Positions 52,922 through 62,123 of a DNA stretch of 64,000 nt are shown one piece after another; the stretch's first letter is position 1; every line of letters begins with the position of its first letter. Under the pieces are notes generated by a model. It searched no databases. It was not told the origin of the DNA and saw nothing but the letters and a program-made list of their open reading frames with translations. The position numbers were made by a program, and so were the translations under genes. This DNA is from Clostridia bacterium (lineage in GTDB: Bacteria; Bacillota; Clostridia; Christensenellales; Pumilibacteraceae), in assembly GCA_900767465.1 (NCBI GenBank), contig CAAGAW010000009.1, positions 310,001-374,000 on the forward strand, written 5' to 3'.

Positions 52922-53553
52922 ATTACGTTCGCGGTCGCTTCGGTCGGATGCATAAGTATCAGATCGCCGCCCGAAACGTTTTTTGTCGCCCGCGTAAAAA
53001 TAACGTTTTCGTCCTTATCTCGCCAGTCGATAGTATCTTTGCTCCACATAACGGTAGTATATCCTTTTTCGTCGGCAATATCAAGCGTTTTGCGGGAATA
53101 AGACCCTGACGGCGGCGCAAAAAGATTCATTTCGACGCCCGAAACCGATTTGACAAGTTCATGGCACGCGTTAATTTCCTCCGCATTCCCTCTTGCGTCG
53201 AGTTTGGCGTGATCACGGTGAAAAAATCCGTGGTTTCCGATTTCGTGTCCGCGTCCGACGATTTTTTTAAAAGAGTTTTCGTTATCGCGAACCCAGCAGC
53301 CACCGACGAAAAACGTGGTTTTTACTCCATATTCGTCAAGCGCGTCAAGAATTTTGTCGAGATATTCCGCGCCTTGGTAAACGTTAAACATAAGGCTGAC
53401 TTTATCTGCCGAACTACCCTTATAAGCAGGCTTCGCGTCCGTGCTTGCCGTCACCGTACCGCCGGTAAAACCCACGAGCGAAATACCGGCAACGACCGCC
53501 GCGATAATAACGTTTGCTATTACGCCTCTGAAAAACCGTATGTTTAACTTCAT
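52855..53553 (-). CDS. ylxY: YlxY-like polysaccharide deacetylase family protein, probably catalytically altered
   Basis: 232 residues: an N-terminal signal-anchor (about residues 8-30) and a NodB-fold domain. The first NodB motif, normally TFDDG with the catalytic and metal-binding Asp, reads MFNVYQG; motif 2 keeps HGFFH; motif 3 is APPSGSY, lacking the usual Arg. This matches the YlxY subgroup next to pnp in Bacillus, linked to sporulation by annotation; loss of the Asp pair suggests no classical deacetylase activity. The last residues repeat GKVLC and GKVL, encoded by a 15-base direct repeat that also provides the stop. The SD GGGAG lies in the 3' arm of a small hairpin (53566-53586). Confidence 0.85.
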   Translation of the reverse strand: MKLNIRFFRGVIANVIIAAVVAGISLVGFTGGTVTASTDAKPAYKGSSADKVSLMFNVYQGAEYLDKILDALDEYGVKTTFFVGGCWVRDNENSFKKIVGRGHEIGNHGFFHRDHAKLDARGNAEEINACHELVKSVSGVEMNLFAPPSGSYSRKTLDIADEKGYTTVMWSKDTIDWRDKDENVIFTRATKNVSGGDLILMHPTEATANVIGKVLCTLKERGLTVSPVGKVL

Positions 53554-53601
53554 GATCGCAATCTCCCGAATTTATCTTATTCGGGCGCGAGCGTCGTTAT
53601 G

Positions 53602-53638
53602 AAGAAAATCCGCCCGCCAAACGTAATGACGGACGGAT
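53602..53638 (-). terminator. Terminator-like hairpin after pnp
   Basis: On the minus strand ATCCGTCCG pairs with CGGGCGGAT (9 bp with one G-U, 13-base loop), then TTTCTT. It would reduce readthrough into ylxY. Confidence 0.6.
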
Positions 53639-53648
53639 CGCTTGGTAT

Positions 53649-55736
53649 TTAGTTGAGTTTCTCTTTAAGACGAAGGTTGATTCTGCCCTTTTCGTCGATT
53701 TTAATAACCTCGACGCGAACCATATCGCCTACGTTTACTACGTCCGTAACCTTTTCGACCCGGTTCTTGGAAAGTTTGGAAATGTGAATCATTCCGTCTT
53801 TATTGGGCGCGAGTTCGACAAACGCACCGATTTCGATTACGCGGACAACCTGACCCTCGTAGATCTTACCGGGAACGGGATCTTCGACGATGGAAAGAAC
53901 GATGTTCTTCGCTTTCTGAGCCATTTCGGAGTCGTTTGTAGCGATATAAACCGTTCCGTCATCCTCGATATCCATCTTAACGCCGGTATCCTCGATGATT
54001 TTGTTGATAACCTTACCCTGCTTGCCGATAACGTCGCCGATCTTCTCGGGGTCGATCGTGAAAGAAATAATCTTCGGAGCCCACGGCGAAAGTTCTTTGC
54101 GCGGTTCGGGAAGAACTGCGAGCATTTTGCCGAGAATAAACATTCTTCCTTCGCGAGCCTGAGCAAGCGCGGTGCGAAGAATACGCTCGTCGATTCCCTT
54201 GATCTTAATATCCATCTGAATTGCTGTGATGCCCTTTTCGGTGCCCGCAACCTTGAAGTCCATGTCGCCGAGGAAATCTTCCATTCCCTGAATATCCGAC
54301 ATTACGGCAACTCTGTCGCTTTCCGTGTCTTTAACGAGACCCATAGCGATTCCGGCGACCGGCGCTTTAAGCGGAACGCCCGCGTCCATAAGCGCAAGAC
54401 ATGATCCGCAAACGCTTGCCTGCGAGGTCGAGCCGTTGGAACTGAGGATTTCGCTTACGGTACGGATACAATACGGGAAATCCTGCTCGGACGGAATAAC
54501 GGGTTCGAGAGCGCGCTCGGCAAGTGCGCCGTGACCGATTTCTCTTCTGCCCGGTCCGCGGAGGGGCTTTGCTTCGCCCGAACTGTATCCGGGGAAGTTG
54601 TAGTGATGAATGTATCTTTTGCAGTATTCTTCGTCAAGGTTTTCGAGTTTCTGAACTTCGCTCATCATGCCGAGCGTACAGGTCGAAAGCGCCTGCGACT
54701 GCCCGCGGGTAAACACTGCGGAGCCGTGAACGCGCGGAAGCAAACCGACTTCGCACCAGATCTCGCGGATCTCGTTGAGCTTTCTTCCGTCGGGACGGAA
54801 TCCCTCGTTAAGAATCTTTGCGCGCACCTTTTCTTTGGTTATATAATAGATAACGTCCTTAACTTCGCGGAGGTTATCCGGATAAATTTCCGCAAAATGC
54901 TCGATGACTTTCGCGTCAACCTCGTCCTGTTTCTTCTGACGTTCCTGACGATCGGTTTCGGCAAGAGCCTCGTCAACGAGTGCGCCCGCGTATTCGCGAA
55001 CCGCCGCGTTGATATCTTCGGGAATAGTATAAAGATCCATTTTGATCTTCTCTTTTCCCACTTCTTTTACGATGTCGTTGATAAACGCGACTATCTTCTT
55101 GATCTCTTCGTGCGCGTAAAGAATACCGCCGAGCATAACCTCTTCGCTTACTTCGTTTGCGCCCGCTTCGACCATCATAATAGCGTCCGCGGTGCCCGAA
55201 ACGTAAACGTGCATCTGACTCTTGGCGCGCTGCTCGTTATCGGGGTTGATAACGTATTCGCCGTCTACGTAGCCTACTACCACCGAACCGGTCGGTCCGT
55301 AGAACGGGATATCCGAGATAGAAAGCGCGATACTCGAACCGATCATTCCGTATACTTCGGGCGGAATGTTGGTGTCTACCGAAAGCGCGGTAGCTACCAC
55401 GCAAACGTCGTTGAACATACCCTTCGGAAAGAGCGGGCGGATCGGGCGGTCGATAAGGCGCGACGTAAGAATGGCTTTATCGCTTGCTCTGCCTTCTCTG
55501 CGTTTGAAAGATCCGGGGATCTTACCCACCGCGTACATCTTCTCTTCGAAGTCTACGCTGAGCGGAAAGAAATCCATACCGGGACGCGGCTCGGGCGACA
55601 TATTTACGTTAGTCATAACTACCGTATCGCCGCATCTGATGATACACGAACCGTTACTGAGTCCGCCGTACTTGCCCACTTCGACGGTCATTTCTCTTCC
55701 GCCGACTGTCGTTTTGAAAATTTTTGATTCTGTCAT
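53649..55736 (-). CDS. pnp: Polyribonucleotide nucleotidyltransferase (PNPase)
   Basis: Phosphorolytic 3'-5' exoribonuclease. 695 residues: two RNase PH domains (the second with RGQSQALSTCTLG and SNGSTSQASVCGSCLALMDAGVP), then KH (DVIGKQGKVINKIIEDTGVKMDIEDDG) and S1 (GKIYEGQVVRVIEIGAFVELAPNKDGMIHISKLS). I chose the ATG at 55736 because GGGAGG precedes it. The leader contains a hairpin (55751-55773) after the rpsO terminator, a possible target for autoregulation as in other bacteria. Confidence 0.97.
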   Translation of the reverse strand: MTESKIFKTTVGGREMTVEVGKYGGLSNGSCIIRCGDTVVMTNVNMSPEPRPGMDFFPLSVDFEEKMYAVGKIPGSFKRREGRASDKAILTSRLIDRPIRPLFPKGMFNDVCVVATALSVDTNIPPEVYGMIGSSIALSISDIPFYGPTGSVVVGYVDGEYVINPDNEQRAKSQMHVYVSGTADAIMMVEAGANEVSEEVMLGGILYAHEEIKKIVAFINDIVKEVGKEKIKMDLYTIPEDINAAVREYAGALVDEALAETDRQERQKKQDEVDAKVIEHFAEIYPDNLREVKDVIYYITKEKVRAKILNEGFRPDGRKLNEIREIWCEVGLLPRVHGSAVFTRGQSQALSTCTLGMMSEVQKLENLDEEYCKRYIHHYNFPGYSSGEAKPLRGPGRREIGHGALAERALEPVIPSEQDFPYCIRTVSEILSSNGSTSQASVCGSCLALMDAGVPLKAPVAGIAMGLVKDTESDRVAVMSDIQGMEDFLGDMDFKVAGTEKGITAIQMDIKIKGIDERILRTALAQAREGRMFILGKMLAVLPEPRKELSPWAPKIISFTIDPEKIGDVIGKQGKVINKIIEDTGVKMDIEDDGTVYIATNDSEMAQKAKNIVLSIVEDPVPGKIYEGQVVRVIEIGAFVELAPNKDGMIHISKLSKNRVEKVTDVVNVGDMVRVEVIKIDEKGRINLRLKEKLN

Positions 55737-55750
55737 ATAAACCTCCCGAA

Positions 55751-55773
55751 GCCCGTGCGTCTCTCGAACGGGC
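55751..55773 (-). ncRNA. Leader hairpin ahead of pnp
   Basis: On the minus strand GCCCGT pairs with ACGGGC around an 11-base loop, 15 bases before the pnp start. In enterobacteria pnp is controlled through a processed leader stem-loop; whether this one acts so is inference. Confidence 0.4.
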
Positions 55774-55786
55774 CAGACATAAAAAA

Positions 55787-55812
55787 GGGCATAATAACGT
55801 CGTATTACGCCC
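55787..55812 (-). terminator. Terminator/attenuator between rpsO and pnp
   Basis: On the minus strand GGGCGTAATAC pairs with the TTATTATGCCC arm with slight irregularity and is followed by TTTTTTATG. It sits in the rpsO-pnp gap. Confidence 0.8.
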
Positions 55813-55823
55813 AAAAAGTTTTT

Positions 55824-56087
55824 TTACTTTCTCAGATCGAGTCTGGCAATGATCTGGCGGTAACGATTGATGTCGAGTTCTTTAAGATAGTTAAGAAGAC
55901 TTCTTCTCGAACCGACCATCTGTAAAAGCCCGCGACGCGAATGAAAATCTTTCGCATGATCTTTAAGGTGTTCGGTGAGGTGGTTGATGCGGTAAGTAAG
56001 AAGCGCGATCTGAACCTCCGGACTACCCGTGTCGCCCTCGTGAGTTGCGTACTCTGCGATGATCTTTGCCTTGGTTTCCTTGTCCAT
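55824..56087 (-). CDS. rpsO: 30S ribosomal protein S15
   Basis: 87 residues: [61 protein letters not shown] is the S15 core that binds the 16S three-way junction. An ATG five codons upstream exists (56102), but GGAGG lies between the two and 7-8 bases before the ATG at 56087, so I take the latter. An upstream leader of about 80 bases can fold as a branched structure, perhaps for S15 autoregulation. First gene of the rpsO-pnp operon. Confidence 0.97.
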   Translation of the reverse strand: MDKETKAKIIAEYATHEGDTGSPEVQIALLTYRINHLTEHLKDHAKDFHSRRGLLQMVGSRRSLLNYLKELDINRYRQIIARLDLRK

Positions 56088-56167
56088 TACTTTATCCTCC
56101 ATGGAAATTTATTCGCCTTGAACCTAAGTACGCGGGCGAGACCCCGACAACCTGTGGAACAAGGTAC
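56088..56167 (-). ncRNA. Possible S15-binding leader of rpsO
   Basis: From the predicted start near 56167 the leader can close an outer stem AGGUAC/GUACUU (56164-56169 with 56126-56131) around two inner hairpins: CGGG/CCCG (56033-side pairs at 56133-56136 and 56143-56146) and a small bulged one within 56151-56163. A branched leader upstream of rpsO is typical of S15 autoregulation, but the exact recognition motif is not verified. Confidence 0.35.
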
Positions 56168-56173
56168 CTCAAC

Positions 56174-56202
56174 ATTATAACACTTTGTTACGCTTTTGTA
56201 AA
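56174..56202 (-). promoter_or_regulatory. Promoter of rpsO-pnp
   Basis: TTTACA (56197-56202), 17 bases, TATAAT (56174-56179) on the minus strand; the -35 box lies within the last codons of hemZ. Confidence 0.75.
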
Positions 56203-57600
56203 CTGTTTTAAGCGGAAATTTCGCTTTCTCTGCATTTTTTCTTCAAAATCGGAAACGTAAAGCCTCACGTCCCGCATATTCGCGAATCTCTCGATTCGGT
56301 TTGCGGAAACGTCAACCGCTTTTTCGATTGCTCCCGCGCCGCACGCAAGCACGCTCGTACAGTCTTCCATCGTAGTAATATTATTCAGACATTGCTTGCC
56401 GGGCAAACAATACCCTACGTTTTCGAGGTTGCCGAGCATTTGTTTCTGGCGGTAAAGATAATACGGCAGATAGCCCGCGTCGGTAAGCGCGGAAAGAGCG
56501 TAATCCGTCATATCCCCGATAGCGGAATTATCGAACCTGCCGCTTTGTTTGAGTTCGGAACCGTTTTTGCGCGAAAGCGTGTGAACTGTAACGTTTTGCG
56601 GACGCAACGCGACAGTCCCGTCGAGCGAGACTTTAAAGTCGTCGAGCGTTTCTTCTTCGAGACCCGCTATAAGATCGACGTTAACGTCGAATCCGTATCC
56701 GGCGGCAAGAGCGTATTTTCCCAGAAAGTCGGCTTTCGTGTGCGCCCTGCCTATCTTTTTGAGCGTTTTATCGTTGAAAGTTTGCGGATTTACACAAATT
56801 CTCGTTGCACCCGCCGCTTTGATCGCGTCGAGTTTTTCGCGTGTGATCGTATCGGGTCTGCCCGCTTCCACCGTAAATTCGACGCCGTAGTCGCCTATTC
56901 CGTCAAGTAAAAACCCAAGATCGTCCGCCGACAACGCGGTAGGAGTTCCGCCGCCGACGTACACCGATAAAAGATTACCGTGATCGCGGATAAAGGAAAG
57001 GGACTCTACGACGTCGCGTCTTAAAAGTTTTACGTATTCGGGGATTATGTTTCCGCACCGCGACGCAATTTCGGTAGTAAACGAACAATACCGGCATTTG
57101 CTCGTACAAAACGGGATATGGATATAAAGATTGAAATCGCGCCGATCGCGGCGATAAAACCCGCGCTGGTTTTTTACAATGTCGCAGATAAGTTGCGCTT
57201 TGTTTTCGCTTACGCCGAACGTTTTTTCGAGCATTTCCGGGCAGTCGTCCGGATTCACTCCGGCGGTAAGCATATCGTAAACGAGCTTGGACGGACGGAT
57301 TCCGGTAAGACTTCCCCACGGCGGATTTATTCCGGTAAAGTCGGCAAGAGCGTCGTAAACCGCTTTTTTGCAAGCGCGCTTAAAACGTCGTTTATTTTCA
57401 AGCGCGTTTGCGGTGTTGACGCACGACGTTGAAAACTCGTACGTTTTTTCGCCGATTTTTACGGAATTACGCACCACGTCCCCTTCGATTTTACAAAAAT
57501 GTCCGATGTTTTCGGGGTTGTCGTCATACGGAAAAAAGAGCCGAACTTCGTCGTTCAACTCGTTTTCTATTTCGGGTACGTTTGTGTAAAGTATCGGCAT
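56188..57600 (-). CDS. hemZ: Coproporphyrinogen dehydrogenase-like radical SAM protein HemZ
   Basis: 470 residues. A Bacillota-specific N-terminal region with GSLTGIRPSKLVYDML precedes the radical-SAM core; the 4Fe-4S cysteines are C165, C169 and C172 (HIPFCTSKCRYCSF), with VYVGGGTPTALS typical of the HemN/HemW group. B. subtilis HemZ was named for an oxygen-independent coproporphyrinogen role, but no other haem gene is in the window, so the substrate here is uncertain. The gene abuts the rel stop directly, with only a weak AGAG ribosome binding site. Confidence 0.9.
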   Translation of the reverse strand: MPILYTNVPEIENELNDEVRLFFPYDDNPENIGHFCKIEGDVVRNSVKIGEKTYEFSTSCVNTANALENKRRFKRACKKAVYDALADFTGINPPWGSLTGIRPSKLVYDMLTAGVNPDDCPEMLEKTFGVSENKAQLICDIVKNQRGFYRRDRRDFNLYIHIPFCTSKCRYCSFTTEIASRCGNIIPEYVKLLRRDVVESLSFIRDHGNLLSVYVGGGTPTALSADDLGFLLDGIGDYGVEFTVEAGRPDTITREKLDAIKAAGATRICVNPQTFNDKTLKKIGRAHTKADFLGKYALAAGYGFDVNVDLIAGLEEETLDDFKVSLDGTVALRPQNVTVHTLSRKNGSELKQSGRFDNSAIGDMTDYALSALTDAGYLPYYLYRQKQMLGNLENVGYCLPGKQCLNNITTMEDCTSVLACGAGAIEKAVDVSANRIERFANMRDVRLYVSDFEEKMQRKRNFRLKQFTKA

Positions 57601-59739
57601 TTAACTCTGATTGCTTCTGAAAACTTTGATAACTTCCGGTATCGCGCCTATCTTTTTGACGAGCGTGTCGAATTCGTCGATGTTATCGACGACAACCGAA
57701 AGATTGATTATCGCCGTTCCGTTCTTGTCCACCCTCGCGTTGAGATTGGATATAGCGAGTTTCATTTCGGAAATCGTCATGGTAACGCTCGCAAGAAGCG
57801 AACTGTTGTCTTTCGCCTCGATCTGCATCGCAACCGAGAACGGCGTTCCGCCTTCGTTGGACCATTGCGCCTCTATAAGACGGAAATCTTCCACGTTTTT
57901 GAGATTCGGACAGTCCTTGCGGTGAATCGCCACGCCTCTGCCACGCGAAATGAATCCGACGATATCGTCGCCGGGAACGGGGTTGCAGCATTTCGAGATA
58001 CGGACGAGTAGATCGTCGTGACCTTTTACGATAACGCCGTTGGTAGAAAGTTGACGGCGGGACTGACTGACTTTAGCCGGTGCTTTTGCCCTTTCCTCTT
58101 TCTTGTAAAAATCGATAAGTTTGGAAAGAATCTGGTTTACCGTAAACCCGCCGTAACCGACCGAAGCGTAAAGATCGTCCACCGAGGCGATCGAATACCG
58201 CTGCATAATCACGTCAAGCCACTTCGGAACCATGAGGTTACCGAGTACGTAACCGCGGATTTTGGCCTCTTTTTCGAGCATATCGTGACCGCGACGAATA
58301 TTTTCTTCTTTAAGTTCCTTTTTAAAGAACGCTTTGATTTTCGATTTCGCCTGCGACGTTTTTACAAACCGAAGCCAGTCGCGGCTCGGACCCTTAGACG
58401 TCGGCGAAGTAATTATTTCGACGTAATCGCCCGTATTGAGTTTGGTTTCGAGCGGAACCATTTTATTGTTGATTTTCGCGCCGACGCATTTGTTGCCTAT
58501 AGCGGTATGCACGTTGTACGCAAAATCGATCGGGTTCGAACCTTCCGGAAGGGTTACGACGTCGCCTTTCGGGGTGAAAACGAAAACCTGACCGCTGTAC
58601 AGGTCGAATTTAAGCGATTCGTAAAACTCCTGCGGGGTTGAGTTTTCGCTTTGCACGTCCATAACGCCGCGAAGCCACTGCAATTTTTCGTCGAGTTCGC
58701 TCGCCTCGCCGCGTTTTTCCTTATATTTCCAGTGCGCCGCAATGCCGTATTCGGCTATTTTGTGCATTTCGTAAGTTCGGATCTGAATTTCGAAAGGCAT
58801 GCCGTAAGTAGTCATTACGGTGGTGTGAAGCGACTGATAATTATTTGGTTTCGGAACGGCAATATAGTCTTTAAATCTGCCGGGGATAGGTTTCCAGAGA
58901 GTATGGATCATGCCGAGAACTTCGTAGCAATCCTTGACGTTTTCGACGATTACGCGCACCGCGGTAAGATCGTAAATCTGATCGAACGTGCGGTTGTTGT
59001 TTTTCATCTTTTTATAGATGCTGTAAAAGTGTTTCGGCCGACCCGAAACTTCGCCCTTGATATTAAGTTCGTCCAAAAGCGAGGTAAGGCGCGAACAAAT
59101 CTGATTGACGAGTTCCTGTCTTTCGGCGCGTTTAAGCGTTATTTCTTTCGAGAGCTGATCGTAAACCTCGGGTTCGAGGACTTTCAGGCATAAGTCTTCA
59201 AGTTCGCATTTAAGGTAACTGAGTCCGAGACGCGATGCAAGCGGCGCGAAAATTTCGAGCGTTTCGCTTGCCATAGCATGCTGACGTTCCGGACTTATGG
59301 ACGAGATCGTCCGCATATTATGAAGGCGGTCGGCAAGTTTTATGATTATAACGCGGATATCCTTTGCCATAGCAAAGAACATACGTCGGAAGTTTTCGGC
59401 TTGCTCCTCTTCTTTTGACTTAAACGCGATCTTGTCGAGTTTGGTGACGCCGGCGACGAGTTCGGCGACTTCTTCGCCGAAAAGCGCGGTTATTTCCTCG
59501 TTCGTGGCGGGGGTATCTTCCACGCAGTCGTGCAAAAGGGCTGCGGCAAGCGTACTGCAATCGAGTCCGAGATCGAAAAGGATTCCGCATACGGCAACCG
59601 GGTGCGTGATATACGGCTCGCCAGAATCGCGGAACTGATTCGCGTGCATCTTCGTAGCGTAATCCCACGCCTTATTAAGCAGTTCTACCTGCTGAGTATT
59701 GAATACGAGCGGAAATTTTTCGCGAAGATCCTGCATCAT
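57601..59739 (-). CDS. relA: Bifunctional (p)ppGpp synthetase/hydrolase Rel
   Basis: Synthesises and degrades (p)ppGpp in the stringent response. 712 residues: HD hydrolase (AALLHDCVEDTPAT, residues about 63-76, and LADRLHNMRT), synthetase (RFKDYIAVPKPNNYQSLHTTV), TGS (VFTPKGDVVTLPEGSNPIDFAYNVH), a zinc-finger/helical region with CCNPVPGDDIVGFISRGRGVAIHRKDC, and a C-terminal ACT domain. Both catalytic sites look intact. The start overlaps the recJ stop; MM at the beginning leaves a one-codon ambiguity. In Bacillus apt lies between recJ and rel and dtd follows rel; both are missing here. Confidence 0.97.
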   Translation of the reverse strand: MMQDLREKFPLVFNTQQVELLNKAWDYATKMHANQFRDSGEPYITHPVAVCGILFDLGLDCSTLAAALLHDCVEDTPATNEEITALFGEEVAELVAGVTKLDKIAFKSKEEEQAENFRRMFFAMAKDIRVIIIKLADRLHNMRTISSISPERQHAMASETLEIFAPLASRLGLSYLKCELEDLCLKVLEPEVYDQLSKEITLKRAERQELVNQICSRLTSLLDELNIKGEVSGRPKHFYSIYKKMKNNNRTFDQIYDLTAVRVIVENVKDCYEVLGMIHTLWKPIPGRFKDYIAVPKPNNYQSLHTTVMTTYGMPFEIQIRTYEMHKIAEYGIAAHWKYKEKRGEASELDEKLQWLRGVMDVQSENSTPQEFYESLKFDLYSGQVFVFTPKGDVVTLPEGSNPIDFAYNVHTAIGNKCVGAKINNKMVPLETKLNTGDYVEIITSPTSKGPSRDWLRFVKTSQAKSKIKAFFKKELKEENIRRGHDMLEKEAKIRGYVLGNLMVPKWLDVIMQRYSIASVDDLYASVGYGGFTVNQILSKLIDFYKKEERAKAPAKVSQSRRQLSTNGVIVKGHDDLLVRISKCCNPVPGDDIVGFISRGRGVAIHRKDCPNLKNVEDFRLIEAQWSNEGGTPFSVAMQIEAKDNSSLLASVTMTISEMKLAISNLNARVDKNGTAIINLSVVVDNIDEFDTLVKKIGAIPEVIKVFRSNQS

Positions 59740-62066
59740 CTGCCCTCCTTTGCCGCTTTATATACAGCCGAGGAATCAAGATCGGCGCGTACGCCCTTAT
59801 TCAGAATCACGCGGTACGGATCGCACGTTTCGGTAATAAAACCGAGTTCTTGAAAAACGATAATACAGAACGTAAGTTGCGGAAGTTCGATTTTTTCGGT
59901 TTTGGAAACCGTACGGAACCATGAGAAAAGGCTCGACGCCGACACAGTCTGATTGCGGCGGATTACGTCGTAATAATCCGTCATGACTTCGCGTTCGACA
60001 GAAATTCCGTACTGTTTACTCGGTTCGGCGGGCAGGAGAATTTCTGCGGAGGTTACCGAGTTGAGGTAGGATACCACGCCGGTGTTTATGGGCGTGTCGA
60101 GAAAAACGATTTTTTCATAGTTTGCGAGAGGAACGTTGTTTTCGATAACCGGAGCGACGATAATCCGCGTAAAATTGTTTTTAGACGTAACGTAACTGAA
60201 TTCGTGAACCGCAACGTTGTGTTTTGCCGTAAATTTCTCGTAACTTTCGCGACCGAACGCAATAAATAAAGTTCCGAACGGTTTTATCGTCACGGACAGT
60301 TCGTTATCGTCGTAAACGCGGTACTTTGCGCCTTCTTTCGGAAGATAACGCAAAAGCCCGTATTTGTACCCGGACGCAGCCGCGTCGCCGATATACAGTT
60401 TTTCGGGCTTAACGGCGCGCATAATACCTTTGATTTGCTTTCCGTTGCCGTACGTGCTCATCTGGAGTTCGGTAACGATTTCTTTTTTGCCGTCACCGAG
60501 AAGTTGATACGAAAGTTTGGAGTAATTGAACGCGAAAATCTGAAGTCCGTCCGGAAGCGTGACGGTGATATGGTTCTGATTGTTTTTGCACGGCGCAACG
60601 GTTACGTCGGTTGCGGTAATCCTGAACAGCGGGCGCGTATTACCGTTGCCGGTAGGTTCGAGCAAGTCGAGAGATCTGACGAAATCGGGCGTCGGTTCGG
60701 TAACGTCCATATCGTACTTTACGTGCGGAAAGAAAATTTCGGCGTCGTAACGACTCAGAAATTCGTTTGCTTTCTCTCTGAACGCCTCTTTTTTGTCCGG
60801 TGCAATCGAGAATCCGGCAGCCTGGTTGTGTCCGCCGAATTCGATGAGTTCGTCGCGGCAATACGCAAGAAGTTCGTGTACGTTTACTCCGTCTACGCTG
60901 CGACAAGTTCCTTTATACGCGTCCTCGCCGGACTTGACGAGAATAAACGTCGGACGATTATAGTCGCCTGCGAGACGAGCCGCCAGAATACCGGTTATGC
61001 CCTTTTCCCAACTCGGGTGAGAAAGCACGATCGCCCGCGAATTGACGAGATCTTCGTATGCAAGATCGCCAACCGCCTCATCGTACATTTCGTCGCAAAT
61101 AGATTTTCTTTTTGCGTTATCCTCTTCGATTTCGGTAACGATCGAAACAGCGCGCGAAACGTCGGACGTCGTCAAAAGTTCAAACGCGCGGTACGCGTCG
61201 CCCATTCTGCCGGCGGCGTTTATGCGCGGCGCAACCTTGAACGCCACGTCGCCGCTCGTAATTTTTCCGAGTTTGAGCGCGTCGAACATAACTTTAAGAC
61301 CGACGTTTTTACACTCGTTAAGCGATTTTAATCCGTACTGGACTATAAGCCTGTTTTCGTCCATCAGCGGAACGAGGTCGGCAATCGTCGCAACGCACGC
61401 GAGATCGGCATATTCGAGCATCGTTTTACGGTCGCTCATCGCTTCGACGAGTTTCAGCGCGACCCCCGCGCCGCAAAGCATATCGTAAGGATAATTGCAA
61501 TCGGGCTGCTTCGGATTGACAACCGTACAATCCGGTATTTCTCCCGAAATTTCGTGATGATCGGTAACGATGACGTCCACGCCGAGTTCGGTTGCGAATT
61601 TCACCTCGTCCGCACCCGAGATCCCGCAATCGCACGTAAGAATAAGGTCGGGAAGTTCGCTTTCGATGATCCGACCGAGCGAATCGACGTTGAGTCCGTA
61701 CCCCTCGCCTATACGATTCGGGATATGAACGAGAACGTTAAGACCTTTTTTTGACAAAAACAACGACAAAATCGCGGCGGCGCAAACTCCGTCGGCATCA
61801 TAGTCGCCGTAAACGACGATTTTTTCCTGATTTTGTATCGCCGCATCGAGCCGCGCTACCGCTTCATTCATGCCCTTAAGCTGAAACGGATCGTAGAACA
61901 TACTTTCGTCCGGATAAAGAAATCGCTTGATATCTTCTTCGCTCGCAACGCCCCTGCGGAAAAGCAACTCGACGAATTTTTCGTTAAGTCCGAGTGTGTC
62001 CGCGATTGACCTTACTTTGTCCGGATCGACGGAATATTCATTTTTGACGACGACGTCAACGTTCAT
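59736..62066 (-). CDS. recJ: Single-stranded-DNA exonuclease RecJ
   Basis: 5'-3' ssDNA exonuclease of repair and recombination. 776 residues, near the long Bacillus form (about 790) rather than the 570-residue E. coli form. DHH-family motifs: VVYGDYDADGVCAAA (residues 84-98), DLILTCDCGISG, VTDHHE, CGAGVALKL; the DHHA1 domain has GGHNQAAGFSI. An OB fold follows (around 460-560) and then a C-terminal RecJ-OB-like extension of unknown role. GGAG precedes the ATG at 62066. Confidence 0.96.
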   Translation of the reverse strand: MNVDVVVKNEYSVDPDKVRSIADTLGLNEKFVELLFRRGVASEEDIKRFLYPDESMFYDPFQLKGMNEAVARLDAAIQNQEKIVVYGDYDADGVCAAAILSLFLSKKGLNVLVHIPNRIGEGYGLNVDSLGRIIESELPDLILTCDCGISGADEVKFATELGVDVIVTDHHEISGEIPDCTVVNPKQPDCNYPYDMLCGAGVALKLVEAMSDRKTMLEYADLACVATIADLVPLMDENRLIVQYGLKSLNECKNVGLKVMFDALKLGKITSGDVAFKVAPRINAAGRMGDAYRAFELLTTSDVSRAVSIVTEIEEDNAKRKSICDEMYDEAVGDLAYEDLVNSRAIVLSHPSWEKGITGILAARLAGDYNRPTFILVKSGEDAYKGTCRSVDGVNVHELLAYCRDELIEFGGHNQAAGFSIAPDKKEAFREKANEFLSRYDAEIFFPHVKYDMDVTEPTPDFVRSLDLLEPTGNGNTRPLFRITATDVTVAPCKNNQNHITVTLPDGLQIFAFNYSKLSYQLLGDGKKEIVTELQMSTYGNGKQIKGIMRAVKPEKLYIGDAAASGYKYGLLRYLPKEGAKYRVYDDNELSVTIKPFGTLFIAFGRESYEKFTAKHNVAVHEFSYVTSKNNFTRIIVAPVIENNVPLANYEKIVFLDTPINTGVVSYLNSVTSAEILLPAEPSKQYGISVEREVMTDYYDVIRRNQTVSASSLFSWFRTVSKTEKIELPQLTFCIIVFQELGFITETCDPYRVILNKGVRADLDSSAVYKAAKEGR

Positions 62067-62090
62067 AAATTCTCCGATGCAGGTCTTGAA

Positions 62091-62118
62091 AAATAAGCCT
62101 TCGCAGGAAGGCTTATTT
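62091..62118 (-). terminator. Strong hairpin between secF and recJ
   Basis: AAATAAGCCTTC pairs perfectly with GAAGGCTTATTT (12 bp, GCAG loop), followed in the minus direction by TTC. I see no promoter between it and recJ, so it may act as a partial terminator or an mRNA-stability element in the operon. Confidence 0.75.
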
Positions 62119-62123
62119 AACGT

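Noticed and set aside
53566..53586. Hairpin CCCGAAT/ATTCGGG before ylxY as a riboswitch
   Set aside because: It is a simple 7-bp stem that touches the SD; no aptamer-like conserved elements are visible.
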